DNA from: Chitinophagaceae bacterium
GTDB taxonomy: Bacteria; Bacteroidota; Bacteroidia; Chitinophagales; Chitinophagaceae
Length of the DNA: 45,757 nucleotides
Assembly (NCBI GenBank): GCA_004028765.1
Contig: SAIX01000139.1
Location: 1 to 45,757 of the forward strand
Direction of reading: 5' to 3'
Shown: in pieces, positions 23,433-32,958 of the stretch
Layout of the letters: each line of letters begins with the position of its first letter
Position numbering within the stretch: the stretch's first letter is position 1
Made by a program: the position numbers and the translations under genes
Notes under the pieces: model-generated
The model's input: the letters and a program-made list of their open reading frames with translations, nothing else
Told to the model about the DNA's origin: nothing
The model's database searches: none

Positions 23433-26400
23433 ATGAATGTTAATTTATCCAGCTGCAAGGGAAGATGGAAACAAGCCTGTCTTTTTCTTTGCCTCGTACT
23501 GCTTACTGCCTTTGGTTACGGGCAGGTGCGTGTGTCCGGGAAGGTATCCAGCACATCGGGAGCTTCCGTGGAGTCTGTTGCAGTAACCGTGAAAGGCACC
23601 AAATACGGCGGCCTTGCCGATAACAACGGCATGTACAGTTTTACGGCACCCTTAACACCGGGTAAATACACTTTGGTATTTGCAGGTATCGGCTTCCAGG
23701 AACTGCAGTTGCCGCTTACGGTTGGCAGCGAGAAAGCGTATTCAGTGGATGCACAGTTGTCCGACAAAGTATCCAAACTGGATGAAGTGGTGGTAACCGG
23801 TACTTCTGCCGGAACCACGAGAAGGCAATTGGGCAGTTATATCAGTTCTGTAAAGTCTGATGAACTTACACAGGGTGCCACTGGTAATGTGCTCGCAGCA
23901 TTGCAGGGAAAAACTGCCGGCGCGCAGATTTCACAGAACAGCGGTGACCCTGCCGGCGGACTTTCGGTTCGTCTTCGTGGTATCAGTTCCATTTCTTCTT
24001 CTTCCGAACCACTTTATATCATTGACGGAGTGATCGTGAACAATGCCACCAACCGGGTTACGAATACTTCCGGCAACTATGACGGGAATAATTTTGTAGG
24101 AAACATCGGGCAGAGCCGCCTCGTTGATATCAATCCGAATGATATTGACCGTATCGAAGTGCTGAATGGTGCTGCTGCTGCTGCGATTTATGGTAGCCGT
24201 GCCAATGCAGGTGTGGTTCAGATCTTCACCAAAAAAGGAAAAAGCGGTGCACCCACCATCAGCTTTTCCACCAATTATATGGCCAGCAGCCTGCGCCACA
24301 AACTGGATGTAAACCGGGCCCCGGTAAAATTTGGCGGACCAACCGATGGGCCGGGCGCACAAACCCAGGATATCCTGACCCCGGCACTTACCACCACTAC
24401 TGCTGTTACGCGCTACGATTACCAGGATTATATTTTCCGCAATGCAAATGGTACCGATAATAATTTATCGATCAGTGGCGGAACCGATAAAACAAAATAT
24501 TACATCTCGGGTTCTTATTTCTATAACCAGGGCATTGTACCCAATACGGATTTCCAGCGTTTCAGTTTCCGCAGTAATATTGACCAGGTGCTGAACAAAT
24601 GGGCAAGCTTTAACCTTGGCCTGAATTATATCAACAGCACTGCCAATGAAAAACCCGATGGCAACTCGTTCTTCTCCCCGATGAACTCGGTTACCATTAT
24701 CGGGAACTTCCACAATATCTGGCAGCGCGATGCACTTGGAAATATCCAGGCCGTTGGGGAAAGAGGCCGTACCAATCCCGTTTCTGTAATTGAAGATATC
24801 CTGCAGAAACAAACCACCAACCGTGTGATTGCGAATATGGGGCTAAAGCTGCGCCCCATCAAACACCTTACGGTGGATTATACAATGGGTATTGATAACT
24901 ATGCTCAGAACGGAACCACCTATATCCCTCCGTTTGCATATAATGTAAACACCGCGTTTTATGGCGGCGGCTCCACACTCGATCCTACGCAGAATGGTTA
25001 TTCTAGTGCAGCGAGCAATAGCTTCTTCGCGATCAACCATGATATCAATGCTACGTACAGTATCGATATCACCAGCAAACTCAGTTCTGTAACACAGGTG
25101 GGTTTTTCACAGCAATATGAGAAAAACAATTACCAGTTATTACAGGGACGTGGTTTGGCTCCCTTTGTGCAAACCGTGAATGGTGCAAGTACCATTTTAC
25201 CGGGTGTGGATGACAGAAGCGAAATATCCGTATCCGGAACTTTTGTTCAGCAGAATTTCAAATACCGCAACCAGTTGTTCTTAACCGGCGCCGTGCGCGT
25301 GGATGGTTCTTCCGTATTCGGAAAAGACCAGCGCAACCAAACCTATTATAAAGCCAGCGGAAGCTATGTGATTTCAGGAACCGATTTCTGGTCGAAGATG
25401 GGCGTATCAAAATGGTGGGACCTGTTTAAAGTGCGTGTAGCCTATGGTGAGAGCGGAAACCTTACCGGTATCGGTGCGTATTCCCGCTTCAATACCTATA
25501 GCTCTTCTTCTTATCTCGGAAGAACTTCCCTCAATTCCAGTTCAACCCTTGCCAATGAAAATGTGAAGCCCGAAAGACAGCAGGAAACCGAATTCGGCGC
25601 CGATCTTTCTTTCTTCAATAACCGCCTCGGTTTAACAGTGAACGTGTACAACAAAAAAGTAAAAGACCTGCTCATCAACCGCTTTATTGCGCCTACCAAT
25701 GGTTTCTCCAGCCTGTTGGATAATTTCGGTTCCCTCGAGAACAAAGGATATGAACTGGTGCTGACAGGTTCCCCGGTTTCTAAAAAAGACCTGAAATGGG
25801 AGATCACCGGTATTTACAACCACAACCGTAATAAAGCCGTGAGCATTGGACAGGCACTTACCCTGCTCAGTACAAATGCCGGTGCACCGGTTGCAATTAT
25901 CGAAGGGCAACCCATTGGCGTTTTCTATGGTACTTTCTTTGCGCTGGATCCTTCCGGTAATTTCCTGAAAAACAGTTCGGGCATTCCACAGCAGGAAGCA
26001 GGTGTGCAAAACAGCACGCTCTCTTATACACCCGGCAGAAATGCCACAACCGGTTTACCGAGCGGATCTACTTTGCGTAAGATCATCGGTAACCCAAACC
26101 CGGATTATACGGCGAGCATTGTGAATGAAGTAACGTATAAAAAATGGAGCCTGCGTATCCAGATCGATGCGGTAAAAGGGGTGAATGTATTCAATGCCGA
26201 TTTCCGTACCCGCCAGGGTGTGGGCAATGGCAAAGTAGCAGAAATGGAAGACCTCGGTCAGATACCACGTGGTTATATCGCCGGCATTTATGCAATTGAA
26301 CAATGGAGGGTTGATAACGGCTCTTATACCAAACTGCGTGAATTATCACTGACGTATCATGTAGGAAAGATGAAATGGTTTAACGACCTCAGTGTAAGTT

Positions 26401-26552
26401 TCAGCGGCCGTAACCTGATCAGCTGGGATAATTATAACGGATATGATCCGGAAGTGAATGCCGGTGGTCAGAGCACCATCCTGCGCGGGATCGATTTCGG
26501 AGCTGTTCCTATTCCCAAAACCTTCAGTTTCGGCATCCAGGCTAAATTTTAA
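23433..26552 (+). CDS. susC: SusC/RagA-family TonB-linked outer-membrane transporter
   Basis: 1039 residues. Signal peptide (LFLCLVLLTAFGYGQ), then a carboxypeptidase-regulatory-like domain (VRVSGKVSSTSGASVESVAVTV, ~25-105), plug domain with the SusC signatures LRGISSISSSSEPLYIIDG and IYGSRANAGVVQIFTKKG, then a ~800-residue beta-barrel ending in Phe. It imports a ligand captured by the paired SusD lipoprotein, powered by TonB-ExbBD. Substrate unknown; adjacent anmK suggests an amino-sugar glycan but no glycoside hydrolase is in this locus. The ATG at 23433 is preferred over the upstream TTG at 23409 because it opens the signal peptide. Lies 24 bases after deoR and 19 before susD. Confidence 0.95.
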   Translation: MNVNLSSCKGRWKQACLFLCLVLLTAFGYGQVRVSGKVSSTSGASVESVAVTVKGTKYGGLADNNGMYSFTAPLTPGKYTLVFAGIGFQELQLPLTVGSEKAYSVDAQLSDKVSKLDEVVVTGTSAGTTRRQLGSYISSVKSDELTQGATGNVLAALQGKTAGAQISQNSGDPAGGLSVRLRGISSISSSSEPLYIIDGVIVNNATNRVTNTSGNYDGNNFVGNIGQSRLVDINPNDIDRIEVLNGAAAAAIYGSRANAGVVQIFTKKGKSGAPTISFSTNYMASSLRHKLDVNRAPVKFGGPTDGPGAQTQDILTPALTTTTAVTRYDYQDYIFRNANGTDNNLSISGGTDKTKYYISGSYFYNQGIVPNTDFQRFSFRSNIDQVLNKWASFNLGLNYINSTANEKPDGNSFFSPMNSVTIIGNFHNIWQRDALGNIQAVGERGRTNPVSVIEDILQKQTTNRVIANMGLKLRPIKHLTVDYTMGIDNYAQNGTTYIPPFAYNVNTAFYGGGSTLDPTQNGYSSAASNSFFAINHDINATYSIDITSKLSSVTQVGFSQQYEKNNYQLLQGRGLAPFVQTVNGASTILPGVDDRSEISVSGTFVQQNFKYRNQLFLTGAVRVDGSSVFGKDQRNQTYYKASGSYVISGTDFWSKMGVSKWWDLFKVRVAYGESGNLTGIGAYSRFNTYSSSSYLGRTSLNSSSTLANENVKPERQQETEFGADLSFFNNRLGLTVNVYNKKVKDLLINRFIAPTNGFSSLLDNFGSLENKGYELVLTGSPVSKKDLKWEITGIYNHNRNKAVSIGQALTLLSTNAGAPVAIIEGQPIGVFYGTFFALDPSGNFLKNSSGIPQQEAGVQNSTLSYTPGRNATTGLPSGSTLRKIIGNPNPDYTASIVNEVTYKKWSLRIQIDAVKGVNVFNADFRTRQGVGNGKVAEMEDLGQIPRGYIAGIYAIEQWRVDNGSYTKLRELSLTYHVGKMKWFNDLSVSFSGRNLISWDNYNGYDPEVNAGGQSTILRGIDFGAVPIPKTFSFGIQAKF

Positions 26553-26571
26553 TTCTTAAAAAACTGATGAT

Positions 26572-27867
26572 ATGAAAAAGATAATTCAATCCATCATATA
26601 CGGCGGCCTTGCAGTTGCGATGTTCACTGCAACGGGCTGTAAAAAAGATTATACCAACCCAACGGCCGCTACATCTGTGCAGGTATTGTCGTCTGCAAAA
26701 GGACTTGCCGGTGTGGCAGTTGGTTTACAAAGAACCTATGCATCAAACGTTGCCTACGGCATGGCAGATGCTAATGGCCTGATCACCGGAGAAACCATCC
26801 TGCTGAATGCGGGTAACGGTTCGGAACTTCAGTTCTCCACTGGTGGTGCCGCGGTTGACGGCACCAATGCACTGCTCGGTAATGTGTGGAGCAGTGCGGC
26901 AAAAGTGATCTATGATGCCAATAATGTGATCAGCGGCGCCGCTTCTGTTTCTGATAAAGGATATGCATCGGGCCTGATTGGGTACGCAACGATCTACAAA
27001 GCGCTTTCCATAGGTGTGATGGCCGAGTTCTGGGAAAAAGTTCCCGATACTATCGGTACCAACGCCACGCCTTTTTCTGACCGCATAACGGGTTATGCAA
27101 GGGCCATCGCTGCGATCGATAAAGCATTAACTGCCATCAATTCAAATGCCATCAGCAGCAGTTTCTTATCCGATGTGCCTGCCGGTGTTGATATCGTTAA
27201 TACACTGTATGCACTGAAAGCACGGTATTCATTGTTCGCTGGCAACTATGCCGCTGCGCTCGCTGCAGCAAATACAGTTGATCTCACCAAAAAATCGACC
27301 ATGAATTTTGAAGCAGCCAACGCAAACCCTGTTTACGCTTCTGTAACGTCTACCAATAATGTTTACCAGCCGGTAGACAGCACACTCGGGCTGCCTGCGG
27401 CACTGGCGCCGGATCTTGCGGATAAGCGCATTCCATTCTATACACTCATCAATCCTACGATCAACCCGAGGTTCCGTTTGAACGGCTTCTGGATCGCAGC
27501 CACCACTGCCATTCCGATTTACCTGCCAGGCGAGATCACTCTGATCAAAGCAGAATGTTATGCACGTGCAGCGGTGCCCGATCTGGTAAATGGTACAATT
27601 GAACTGAACAAAGTGGTTACGAAAAAAGGCGCTGCCGATCCATTGGGTGTTGGTGCAGACCTGCCACCCGTTGCACCCGTTACAGCCGCCGAATTACTGA
27701 ACCAGATTTACCGAAACCGTTGTATCGAATTATTCCTGACCGGTTTAAAACTGGAAGATATGCGCAGGTTTGGCCGTCCGAACGCTGAAAGAAAAAGGAA
27801 CCTCTTCCCCTATCCTTTCCGTGAACGCGACAGCAACCCGAATACTCCTGCCGACCCCGCTTTCTAA
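26572..27867 (+). CDS. susD: SusD/RagB-family surface lipoprotein
   Basis: 431 residues. Signal peptide with lipobox (TATGC, Cys23) gives an outer-membrane surface lipoprotein that forms the lid of the SusC channel. The SusD TPR-like helices are visible (AKVIYDANNVISGAA, YATIYKALSIGVMAEFWEKVP, TLYALKARYSLFAGNYAAALAAAN), with the C-terminal family segment EITLIKAECYARAAV and LLNQIYRNRCIELFLTGLKLEDMRRFGR. At 431 residues it is shorter than typical SusD proteins (~500-550), so some ligand-binding insertions are probably missing. Last gene of the deoR-susC-susD operon, followed by a terminator. Confidence 0.93.
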   Translation: MKKIIQSIIYGGLAVAMFTATGCKKDYTNPTAATSVQVLSSAKGLAGVAVGLQRTYASNVAYGMADANGLITGETILLNAGNGSELQFSTGGAAVDGTNALLGNVWSSAAKVIYDANNVISGAASVSDKGYASGLIGYATIYKALSIGVMAEFWEKVPDTIGTNATPFSDRITGYARAIAAIDKALTAINSNAISSSFLSDVPAGVDIVNTLYALKARYSLFAGNYAAALAAANTVDLTKKSTMNFEAANANPVYASVTSTNNVYQPVDSTLGLPAALAPDLADKRIPFYTLINPTINPRFRLNGFWIAATTAIPIYLPGEITLIKAECYARAAVPDLVNGTIELNKVVTKKGAADPLGVGADLPPVAPVTAAELLNQIYRNRCIELFLTGLKLEDMRRFGRPNAERKRNLFPYPFRERDSNPNTPADPAF

Positions 27868-27893
27868 AGAGGTTTGTATATGGCAAGTTGAAT

Positions 27894-27929
27894 GAAGTCC
27901 CGCCCCAAAAAGGCGGGCTTCTCTTTTTC
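27894..27929 (+). terminator. Intrinsic terminator after susD
   Basis: GAAGTCCCGCC (27894-27904) pairs with GGCGGGCTTC (27912-27921; one mismatch) around CCAAAAA, followed by an imperfect T-run. Confidence 0.8.
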
Positions 27930-27972
27930 AATACTTACCAAAAACCAATAAATTGAGCAGGAAAACTGTAAC

Positions 27973-28497
27973 ATGGGTATTGAAAAAATAGAGACAGCTG
28001 GTTTAGCGGACATCCCCGCACTTGATACATTGGTGAACAGCGCTTACCGCGGGGAAAGCTCGAAAAAAGGCTGGACAACTGAAGCCGACCTGTTGGGCGG
28101 GCAAAGAACCGATGCAGCTACACTGCAAAAAATGATGGAAGAACCTGGCGCGGCGATCCTGAAATACACGGATGAATCGGGATTGATTGCAGGATGTGTT
28201 TACCTGAAAGAGAAAGCCGGTCAGTTATACCTCGGTATGCTTACCGTTTCGCCGGAGTTACAGGCAAAAGGGATCGGCAGGAAATTACTGGGTGCGGCAG
28301 AGGGATATGCAAAAGAAAAAGGTTTGCAGGCCATTACCATGACCGTGATCTCTGTGAGAGAGGAACTGATAGCCTGGTATGAAAGAAACGGGTATTATAA
28401 AACCGGCGCCACCGAACCGTTTCCGGTTGATCCAAAATTCGGCCTGCCCAAACAGGCGCTCCATTTTATCGTGATGGAAAAACAACTGCCCTTGTAA
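27973..28497 (+). CDS. GNAT-family N-acetyltransferase
   Basis: 174-residue cytosolic acetyltransferase. Motif A, the acetyl-CoA pyrophosphate loop, is QAKGIGRK at 97-104 after the LYLGMLTVSPEL strand; motif B includes ITMTVISVREELIAWYERNGY. The acceptor cannot be predicted from sequence. The N terminus (IEKIETAGLADIPALDTLVNSAYRGE) matches GNAT beginnings, supporting the ATG. It lies 106 bases after susD beyond a terminator, so it is probably a separate unit. Confidence 0.9.
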   Translation: MGIEKIETAGLADIPALDTLVNSAYRGESSKKGWTTEADLLGGQRTDAATLQKMMEEPGAAILKYTDESGLIAGCVYLKEKAGQLYLGMLTVSPELQAKGIGRKLLGAAEGYAKEKGLQAITMTVISVREELIAWYERNGYYKTGATEPFPVDPKFGLPKQALHFIVMEKQLPL

Positions 28498-28548
28498 ACC
28501 CACTGTTAAATCCGTCCGGATTTTGGTGCGAATGGTTATCTTGAAGAT

Positions 28549-30417
28549 ATGATGCACGGTGATCGCTTTCAGAGAAGGGCAATATGGGTTGTGTGCTGTA
28601 TGCTGGCTGCATCTTTTTTTTGTGTGCCGCTTTTCGCGCAGCAGAACAACTCGCTTGCCGATACTGTTTTTTTTCTTGCGCATAAAAAAGGGTTGCTGGG
28701 GAAGATCGGCCGCAGTTTATCCGTTAACAATACTGACCCGCTTTTACCGAGTGAGGGCGCTATTAAAAACGAAGCCCCTTTCAATCCCTACCGCGGAAAG
28801 ATCATCCGGCAGGTAGAAGTGCAGCGTACGGGTTTTAACGGATCGGTGAATGATACATCGCGGCACAATAAGAATTTTTTTAATGACCTCGGTAATACAC
28901 TGCATCCCGGCACCAGTGGAAAAGTGATCCTCAATAATCTTTTTTTTACGAGCGGTGATACCCTGTACCCTTATCTCCTGGCGGATAATGAACGATTTCT
29001 CCGGGCGCTGAGTTTTTTACAGGATGCGCGGATCATCGTAAAAACCATCCCGCAAAACAAGGATTCTGTGGATGTGATGGTGATCTGCAAAGATGTATTC
29101 CCGCTGGGCGGCAGTATGGATGCGGGTTCAGACAGGATGATCAGTTTTGAACTGAATGATGATAATCTTTCCGGAACAGGCAACCGGGTACAGGTGCGCA
29201 ATCTTTTTGATATGGACAGAAAGCCTAACTATGGTGCAGGTTTTGAATTCCTGAAAAGAAACCTGAACGGCAGCTTCCTGAACCTTACGGCAGGCTACCG
29301 GAATGAAGCGCCGGCATTCAATACCGGGTTAAGACAGGAAGAAGCTTTGTATGTGCAGGGCGATCTTCCGCTGGTAAGTCCGTACCATGTATGGACGGGT
29401 GGTTTTGAAATAGGCAAACACCTTACGCATAATTTTTACCTCGGCGATTCATTGTACAATTCCGATATCAAATACAGTTACCGTTTACTGGATGGGTGGA
29501 TCGGTTATAATATCGGTGCACGCAAACAATTGCAGCAGAATTTTAAATCGCGTCTTAAAAAAGTTGCTGCACTCAGAGGGGTGTACCGGAATTTCACCGA
29601 CCTGCCCAATCTTTATAAAACTGTTTACAATTACGGTTATTCCGATCTTGTTTCTGTATTGGGTTCATTTACTTTATTTGAACAGGATTATTATCATTCC
29701 AATTTTATCTATGGTTTTGGCCGTAATGAAGATATCCCGGAAGGCTTCAGTATCACGTTCACCGGCGGATGGACCAACCGCAACCGTTATTCAAGGCCTT
29801 ATGCAGGTTTCGATTACCAGCGCAACTATTTTACAGATCATAAAAACTACCTGAACTATACGTTCCGCTTCGGTGGTTATCTCAACAGGAATGCAGTGGA
29901 AGATGTAAGCTTCCTCACAAGTATCGAATATTTTACGCAATTAAAGAAACTCGGAACGGGAAGCTGGTACCACCGTCATTTCATAAGCGGAAGCATTACA
30001 CAGTTGATCAATACTTTCCTGAACGATCCGCTGCGCCTGTCAAGCGATTATGGTATCCCGCAGATCAGTAACCCTTCACTGAATGCATCCACCCGTTTTA
30101 CATTTAATTACGAATCGGTTTTTTACAATACCTGGAAACTGGCGGGTTTCAGTTTTGCGCCCTTCGCCTATACCAATCTTACTTTCCTCAAACCCATCGA
30201 TGCTTATATTGAACGCGGCGACCTGTATTCTGCTTTTGGCGGCGGTGTCCGTACCCGTAATGAGAACCTTGTATTTGGTACGATGGAACTGAAAATCTAT
30301 TATTATCCCCGCACCGTTGGGAATATGAGCCCGTTCAACATTACTTTCAATACCGATCTGCGTTTCAGGTATGTGAGCCAGCTGATCCGGAAACCCGATT
30401 TTGTGATCGTAAACTGA
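28549..30417 (+). CDS. Omp85/BamA-like outer-membrane barrel protein
   Basis: 622 residues. Signal peptide ending near residue 30 (LFAQQ). Residues ~80-180 look like one or two POTRA-type domains (GKIIRQVEVQRTGF and ADNERFLRALSFLQDARIIV, the typical POTRA helix-strand pattern), followed by VDVMVICKDVFPLGG and then a ~420-residue beta-barrel (many Tyr/Phe-Gly strands). The C-terminal strand ends DLRFRYVSQLIRKPDFVIVN rather than a classical F terminus. Larger BamA has five POTRAs; this is shorter and belongs to an uncharacterised Bacteroidota branch. Likely integral to the outer membrane; whether it inserts proteins, exports lipids or does something else is unknown. Two adjacent ATGs (28549, 28552) are possible starts. 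Confidence 0.8.
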   Translation: MMHGDRFQRRAIWVVCCMLAASFFCVPLFAQQNNSLADTVFFLAHKKGLLGKIGRSLSVNNTDPLLPSEGAIKNEAPFNPYRGKIIRQVEVQRTGFNGSVNDTSRHNKNFFNDLGNTLHPGTSGKVILNNLFFTSGDTLYPYLLADNERFLRALSFLQDARIIVKTIPQNKDSVDVMVICKDVFPLGGSMDAGSDRMISFELNDDNLSGTGNRVQVRNLFDMDRKPNYGAGFEFLKRNLNGSFLNLTAGYRNEAPAFNTGLRQEEALYVQGDLPLVSPYHVWTGGFEIGKHLTHNFYLGDSLYNSDIKYSYRLLDGWIGYNIGARKQLQQNFKSRLKKVAALRGVYRNFTDLPNLYKTVYNYGYSDLVSVLGSFTLFEQDYYHSNFIYGFGRNEDIPEGFSITFTGGWTNRNRYSRPYAGFDYQRNYFTDHKNYLNYTFRFGGYLNRNAVEDVSFLTSIEYFTQLKKLGTGSWYHRHFISGSITQLINTFLNDPLRLSSDYGIPQISNPSLNASTRFTFNYESVFYNTWKLAGFSFAPFAYTNLTFLKPIDAYIERGDLYSAFGGGVRTRNENLVFGTMELKIYYYPRTVGNMSPFNITFNTDLRFRYVSQLIRKPDFVIVN

Positions 30418-30468
30418 TGCATCGCTAAACTATTGTCACAGATATTTGTTTCACGATAAAAACAGTGT

Positions 30469-30990
30469 ATGAAAAAATCATTTTTACTTTCCATGCTGGC
30501 AGTATTCCTGTTCGGGTTCGCTGCAAAAGCACAGGACGACAAATCAAAACGCCCCAGCCCACCGGCCAAAGCCACTGAAACGATCAGCGGTGGCGCCGTG
30601 ATCACGATCGATTATAGTTCGCCCTCACTCAAAAACAGGGTCATCGGCAAAGATGTAGAACCTATGAAGGGACAGGTTTGGCGCGCCGGCGCGAATGAAG
30701 CAACCGTATTTGAAACCTCCAAAAAAATAATGGTGGAAGGAAAGCCGCTTGCTGCCGGGAAATACGGTTTCTATGTTTTACAGCAAGATGATGGATGGAA
30801 TATCATTTTCAATAAAGTAACCGATCATTGGGGGGCCGATGGATATGATGCAAAAGATGACGCGCTTCGTGTAAAAATCAAAGCCGCGAAAGCAGTAAAG
30901 GCAATGGAGAAGCTAACCTACACGATCACCAAAGACGGGAAAATATCGCTTGTATGGGGCGATCTTGACCTGACCTTTCATGTGAAATAA
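30469..30990 (+). CDS. DUF2911 secreted protein
   Basis: 173 residues. Signal peptide ends AKAQ (about 1-21). The DUF2911 core is recognisable: ITIDYSSPSLKNRVIGKDVEP, VWRAGANEATVFETSKKIMVEGKPLAAGKYGFYVL and WNIIFNK. DUF2911 proteins are common, exported Bacteroidota proteins of unknown function. A second DUF2911 protein with a TPR tail lies at 37.3 kb, so the window has two paralogues. This one is close to the Omp85-like gene (51-base gap, same strand), and it is followed by its own terminator. Confidence 0.88.
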   Translation: MKKSFLLSMLAVFLFGFAAKAQDDKSKRPSPPAKATETISGGAVITIDYSSPSLKNRVIGKDVEPMKGQVWRAGANEATVFETSKKIMVEGKPLAAGKYGFYVLQQDDGWNIIFNKVTDHWGADGYDAKDDALRVKIKAAKAVKAMEKLTYTITKDGKISLVWGDLDLTFHVK

Positions 30991-31007
30991 GCAGCAAGCA
31001 TATTCAG

Positions 31008-31030
31008 GCCGGGGATGCCCCGGCTTTTTT
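31008..31030 (+). terminator. Intrinsic terminator after DUF2911
   Basis: GCCGGGG (31008-31014), loop ATG, CCCCGGC (31018-31024), then six T. Confidence 0.9.
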
Positions 31031-31085
31031 ATTTTCACTGAATGAAAGAATTTTGTGAAAGATTGCATTAAGTAAAGCAGAACGG

Positions 31086-31892
31086 ATGGTACAGGCATAT
31101 AATTTTTTGGCAAGCTGGCAGTTGTTCCCGGAGAAATGTGAATACCAGCAGGGGTTTACTCCCAAAAGCGGCAATTATAAAATAGAAAGTATCCGCAACG
31201 GGCATGCGGTTTCCATCAGCGTGAATTGGGTAAGTCTTGATAACGAAGCTTATTATACCCAGTACGAAATTATCCCTGACGGAGAAAAGAGGCCTTTTGA
31301 AAACCAGGAAATGGCAGATACCGTTGAAGCCGAAATACAGAATGCCTCGATGATGCGGGTGCTTTTCAGTAAAGAAAACAACGCTGTACTGGAAGTGATA
31401 CATGAGATCCTGCCAAACGGTTATTTAAAGCTCACACAGAAAGGAACGGATAAAGACCAGAAACCATTTATCAACACAGAGATCTATCACAAACAGCTAA
31501 GCGTGCTTCCCTATGCTTCTTCAGTAGGGAGTGTGGCCATCCGCCCTACCAAAGAAGGTGTGATCAAACACAAAGCACTTACGGCAATGGAAGAGCAGAC
31601 CAATATGCAGCTCGACCAGATCAGGCAACAGATCGAGCTGCTTGCGAGACAGGCACAGGAAATCCGTAAAAGGAAAGAACTGAGCATGATGATCTATGAA
31701 GCGAGGCTTGGCTTTAAACCGCAGATCGGCCATGTATACCATCTCTACGAGAAAAAAGATGGTACGCACATGCTCTCACTCGTTGCCCCGCAGGAATGGG
31801 GTGGTTCCGGTCCTTTCAAACAATTTGTGGCTTCGGTAAAATTACTCGCCGATCATACCTGGGTAGAAACAGAAGGGAGCGTTGTTTATTAA
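31086..31892 (+). CDS. Lipocalin-like domain fused to DUF2452 (C1orf50-like)
   Basis: 268 residues. The C-terminal part (141-268) matches the DUF2452 family: LPYASSVGSVAIRP, KALTAMEEQTNMQLDQI, the helical LARQAQEIRKRKEL, GHVYHLYEKKDGTHMLSLVAPQEWG and KLLADHTW. This family is shared with eukaryotic C1orf50 and has no settled function. Residues 1-138 look like a small beta-barrel of lipocalin/fatty-acid-binding type (GNYKIES, AVSISVNWVS, NAVLEVIHEILPNGYLKLTQKG). No signal peptide is visible, so it is probably cytoplasmic. Most DUF2452 proteins I know are the domain alone; the N-terminal fusion is notable. Monocistronic, after a terminator. Confidence 0.82.
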   Translation: MVQAYNFLASWQLFPEKCEYQQGFTPKSGNYKIESIRNGHAVSISVNWVSLDNEAYYTQYEIIPDGEKRPFENQEMADTVEAEIQNASMMRVLFSKENNAVLEVIHEILPNGYLKLTQKGTDKDQKPFINTEIYHKQLSVLPYASSVGSVAIRPTKEGVIKHKALTAMEEQTNMQLDQIRQQIELLARQAQEIRKRKELSMMIYEARLGFKPQIGHVYHLYEKKDGTHMLSLVAPQEWGGSGPFKQFVASVKLLADHTWVETEGSVVY

Positions 31893-32120
31893 TTCGTTTT
31901 TTACATATTTCACCAAGACTCATTCCATGAATCGTGTTTCGGTGATTCCTCTGTACAACCGGGAAAAGCAGGATTACCGATATAAACCTGGAAGGCCAAT
32001 CCGTCTAAAATAAATTGAATTTTTATGGGAACGCTTTCTTGAAACACTTCCTGTTATGGTATCAGAATCAGCAAACAGATACCAGCGACCGGTAATTTTT
32101 ATCATGCAGGAACAGTTATT
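31893..32120. other. 228-base gap without a visible gene
   Basis: Between the DUF2452 fusion and the convergent DUF1223 gene. No ORF, terminator or repeat convinces; one weak imperfect inverted sequence (ATTCCATGAATCG / CGGTGATTCC) is present. Confidence 0.3.
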
Positions 32121-32903
32121 CTATTTCAGTGTGCATTCCCGCTGAATGGCAGCAGTAATAATGCCATCATTTTTTTGCAGGTAAGCCACTACCAAATATT
32201 GCTCCGGAGAAAAACCTGGCGGCAACTCTATCGATACAATTCCATCGGCCTGTAGTGCAACCGAGGATAACTGCATTACTACATTTCTATTGATAAGCGT
32301 GCGGCCTTCATTCTCACCCCGCAGGATTCTGGTAACAGTATTTTTCTTTACCAGCGCAACCTGAAGAAAACCTTGGTTTTTTTGGATTTCAGTATACATA
32401 TGATACCGAAACCGGAGTTTGCCATTTTGTATTTCCTCAGAAAGAATGCTGAGAGAATCTTTCACGGTTTCATGCAGGGCCGATCCTACGAGGGATGCAA
32501 CAGCAGGCCTGTTATTACCCACGGTTTCATTTTTACCATTTACCACCAATTGTGGTGTATATACTTGCCCGCGGGGTAAAAATCCGCTATACCATAGCTG
32601 TCTTTCGCTGTTGGAATGGGTGCTGAACGGGTCCTTCCAGCCAAGACGATCCCAATAGTCCACATGAAAAGAAAGCGGAATAATATTTTTATTATCCTTA
32701 TCAGCATATTCAGCGAGCAAAGCATCTGCAGGGGGGCAACTGCTGCATCCCTGGCTCGTGAACAATTCGAGAAGGGCAAAACCATTGTCGCGGGTTTTGT
32801 GATAGTGAGATAGCAGGGGTTTCTCCTTTCTGCTCCAACCAATACATAAAATCATTATGATGCAGAAGGATGAAAACAAAAGAAATGTGAATTGCTTTTT
32901 CAT
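32121..32903 (-). CDS. DUF1223 thioredoxin-fold-like envelope protein
   Basis: 260 residues. N-terminal hydrophobic anchor or signal (residues ~5-23). The DUF1223 core is clear: ALLELFTSQGCSSCPPADALL with a CxxC pair at C53/C56, SFHVDYWDRLGWKDPFS, and GQVYTPQLVVNG, a thioredoxin-like arrangement with a cis-Pro region. The last ~100 residues form a beta-rich tail. The family is exported and of unknown substrate; CxxC suggests disulfide chemistry or metal binding. Downstream of ubiD on the same strand with 55 bases between, so co-transcription is possible. Confidence 0.88.
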   Translation of the reverse strand: MKKQFTFLLFSSFCIIMILCIGWSRKEKPLLSHYHKTRDNGFALLELFTSQGCSSCPPADALLAEYADKDNKNIIPLSFHVDYWDRLGWKDPFSTHSNSERQLWYSGFLPRGQVYTPQLVVNGKNETVGNNRPAVASLVGSALHETVKDSLSILSEEIQNGKLRFRYHMYTEIQKNQGFLQVALVKKNTVTRILRGENEGRTLINRNVVMQLSSVALQADGIVSIELPPGFSPEQYLVVAYLQKNDGIITAAIQRECTLK

Positions 32904-32958
32904 AGTAGCGATATTTTATCACTTAGTGAGTGACGCAAAAGCAATCCTGCCCTTACAA

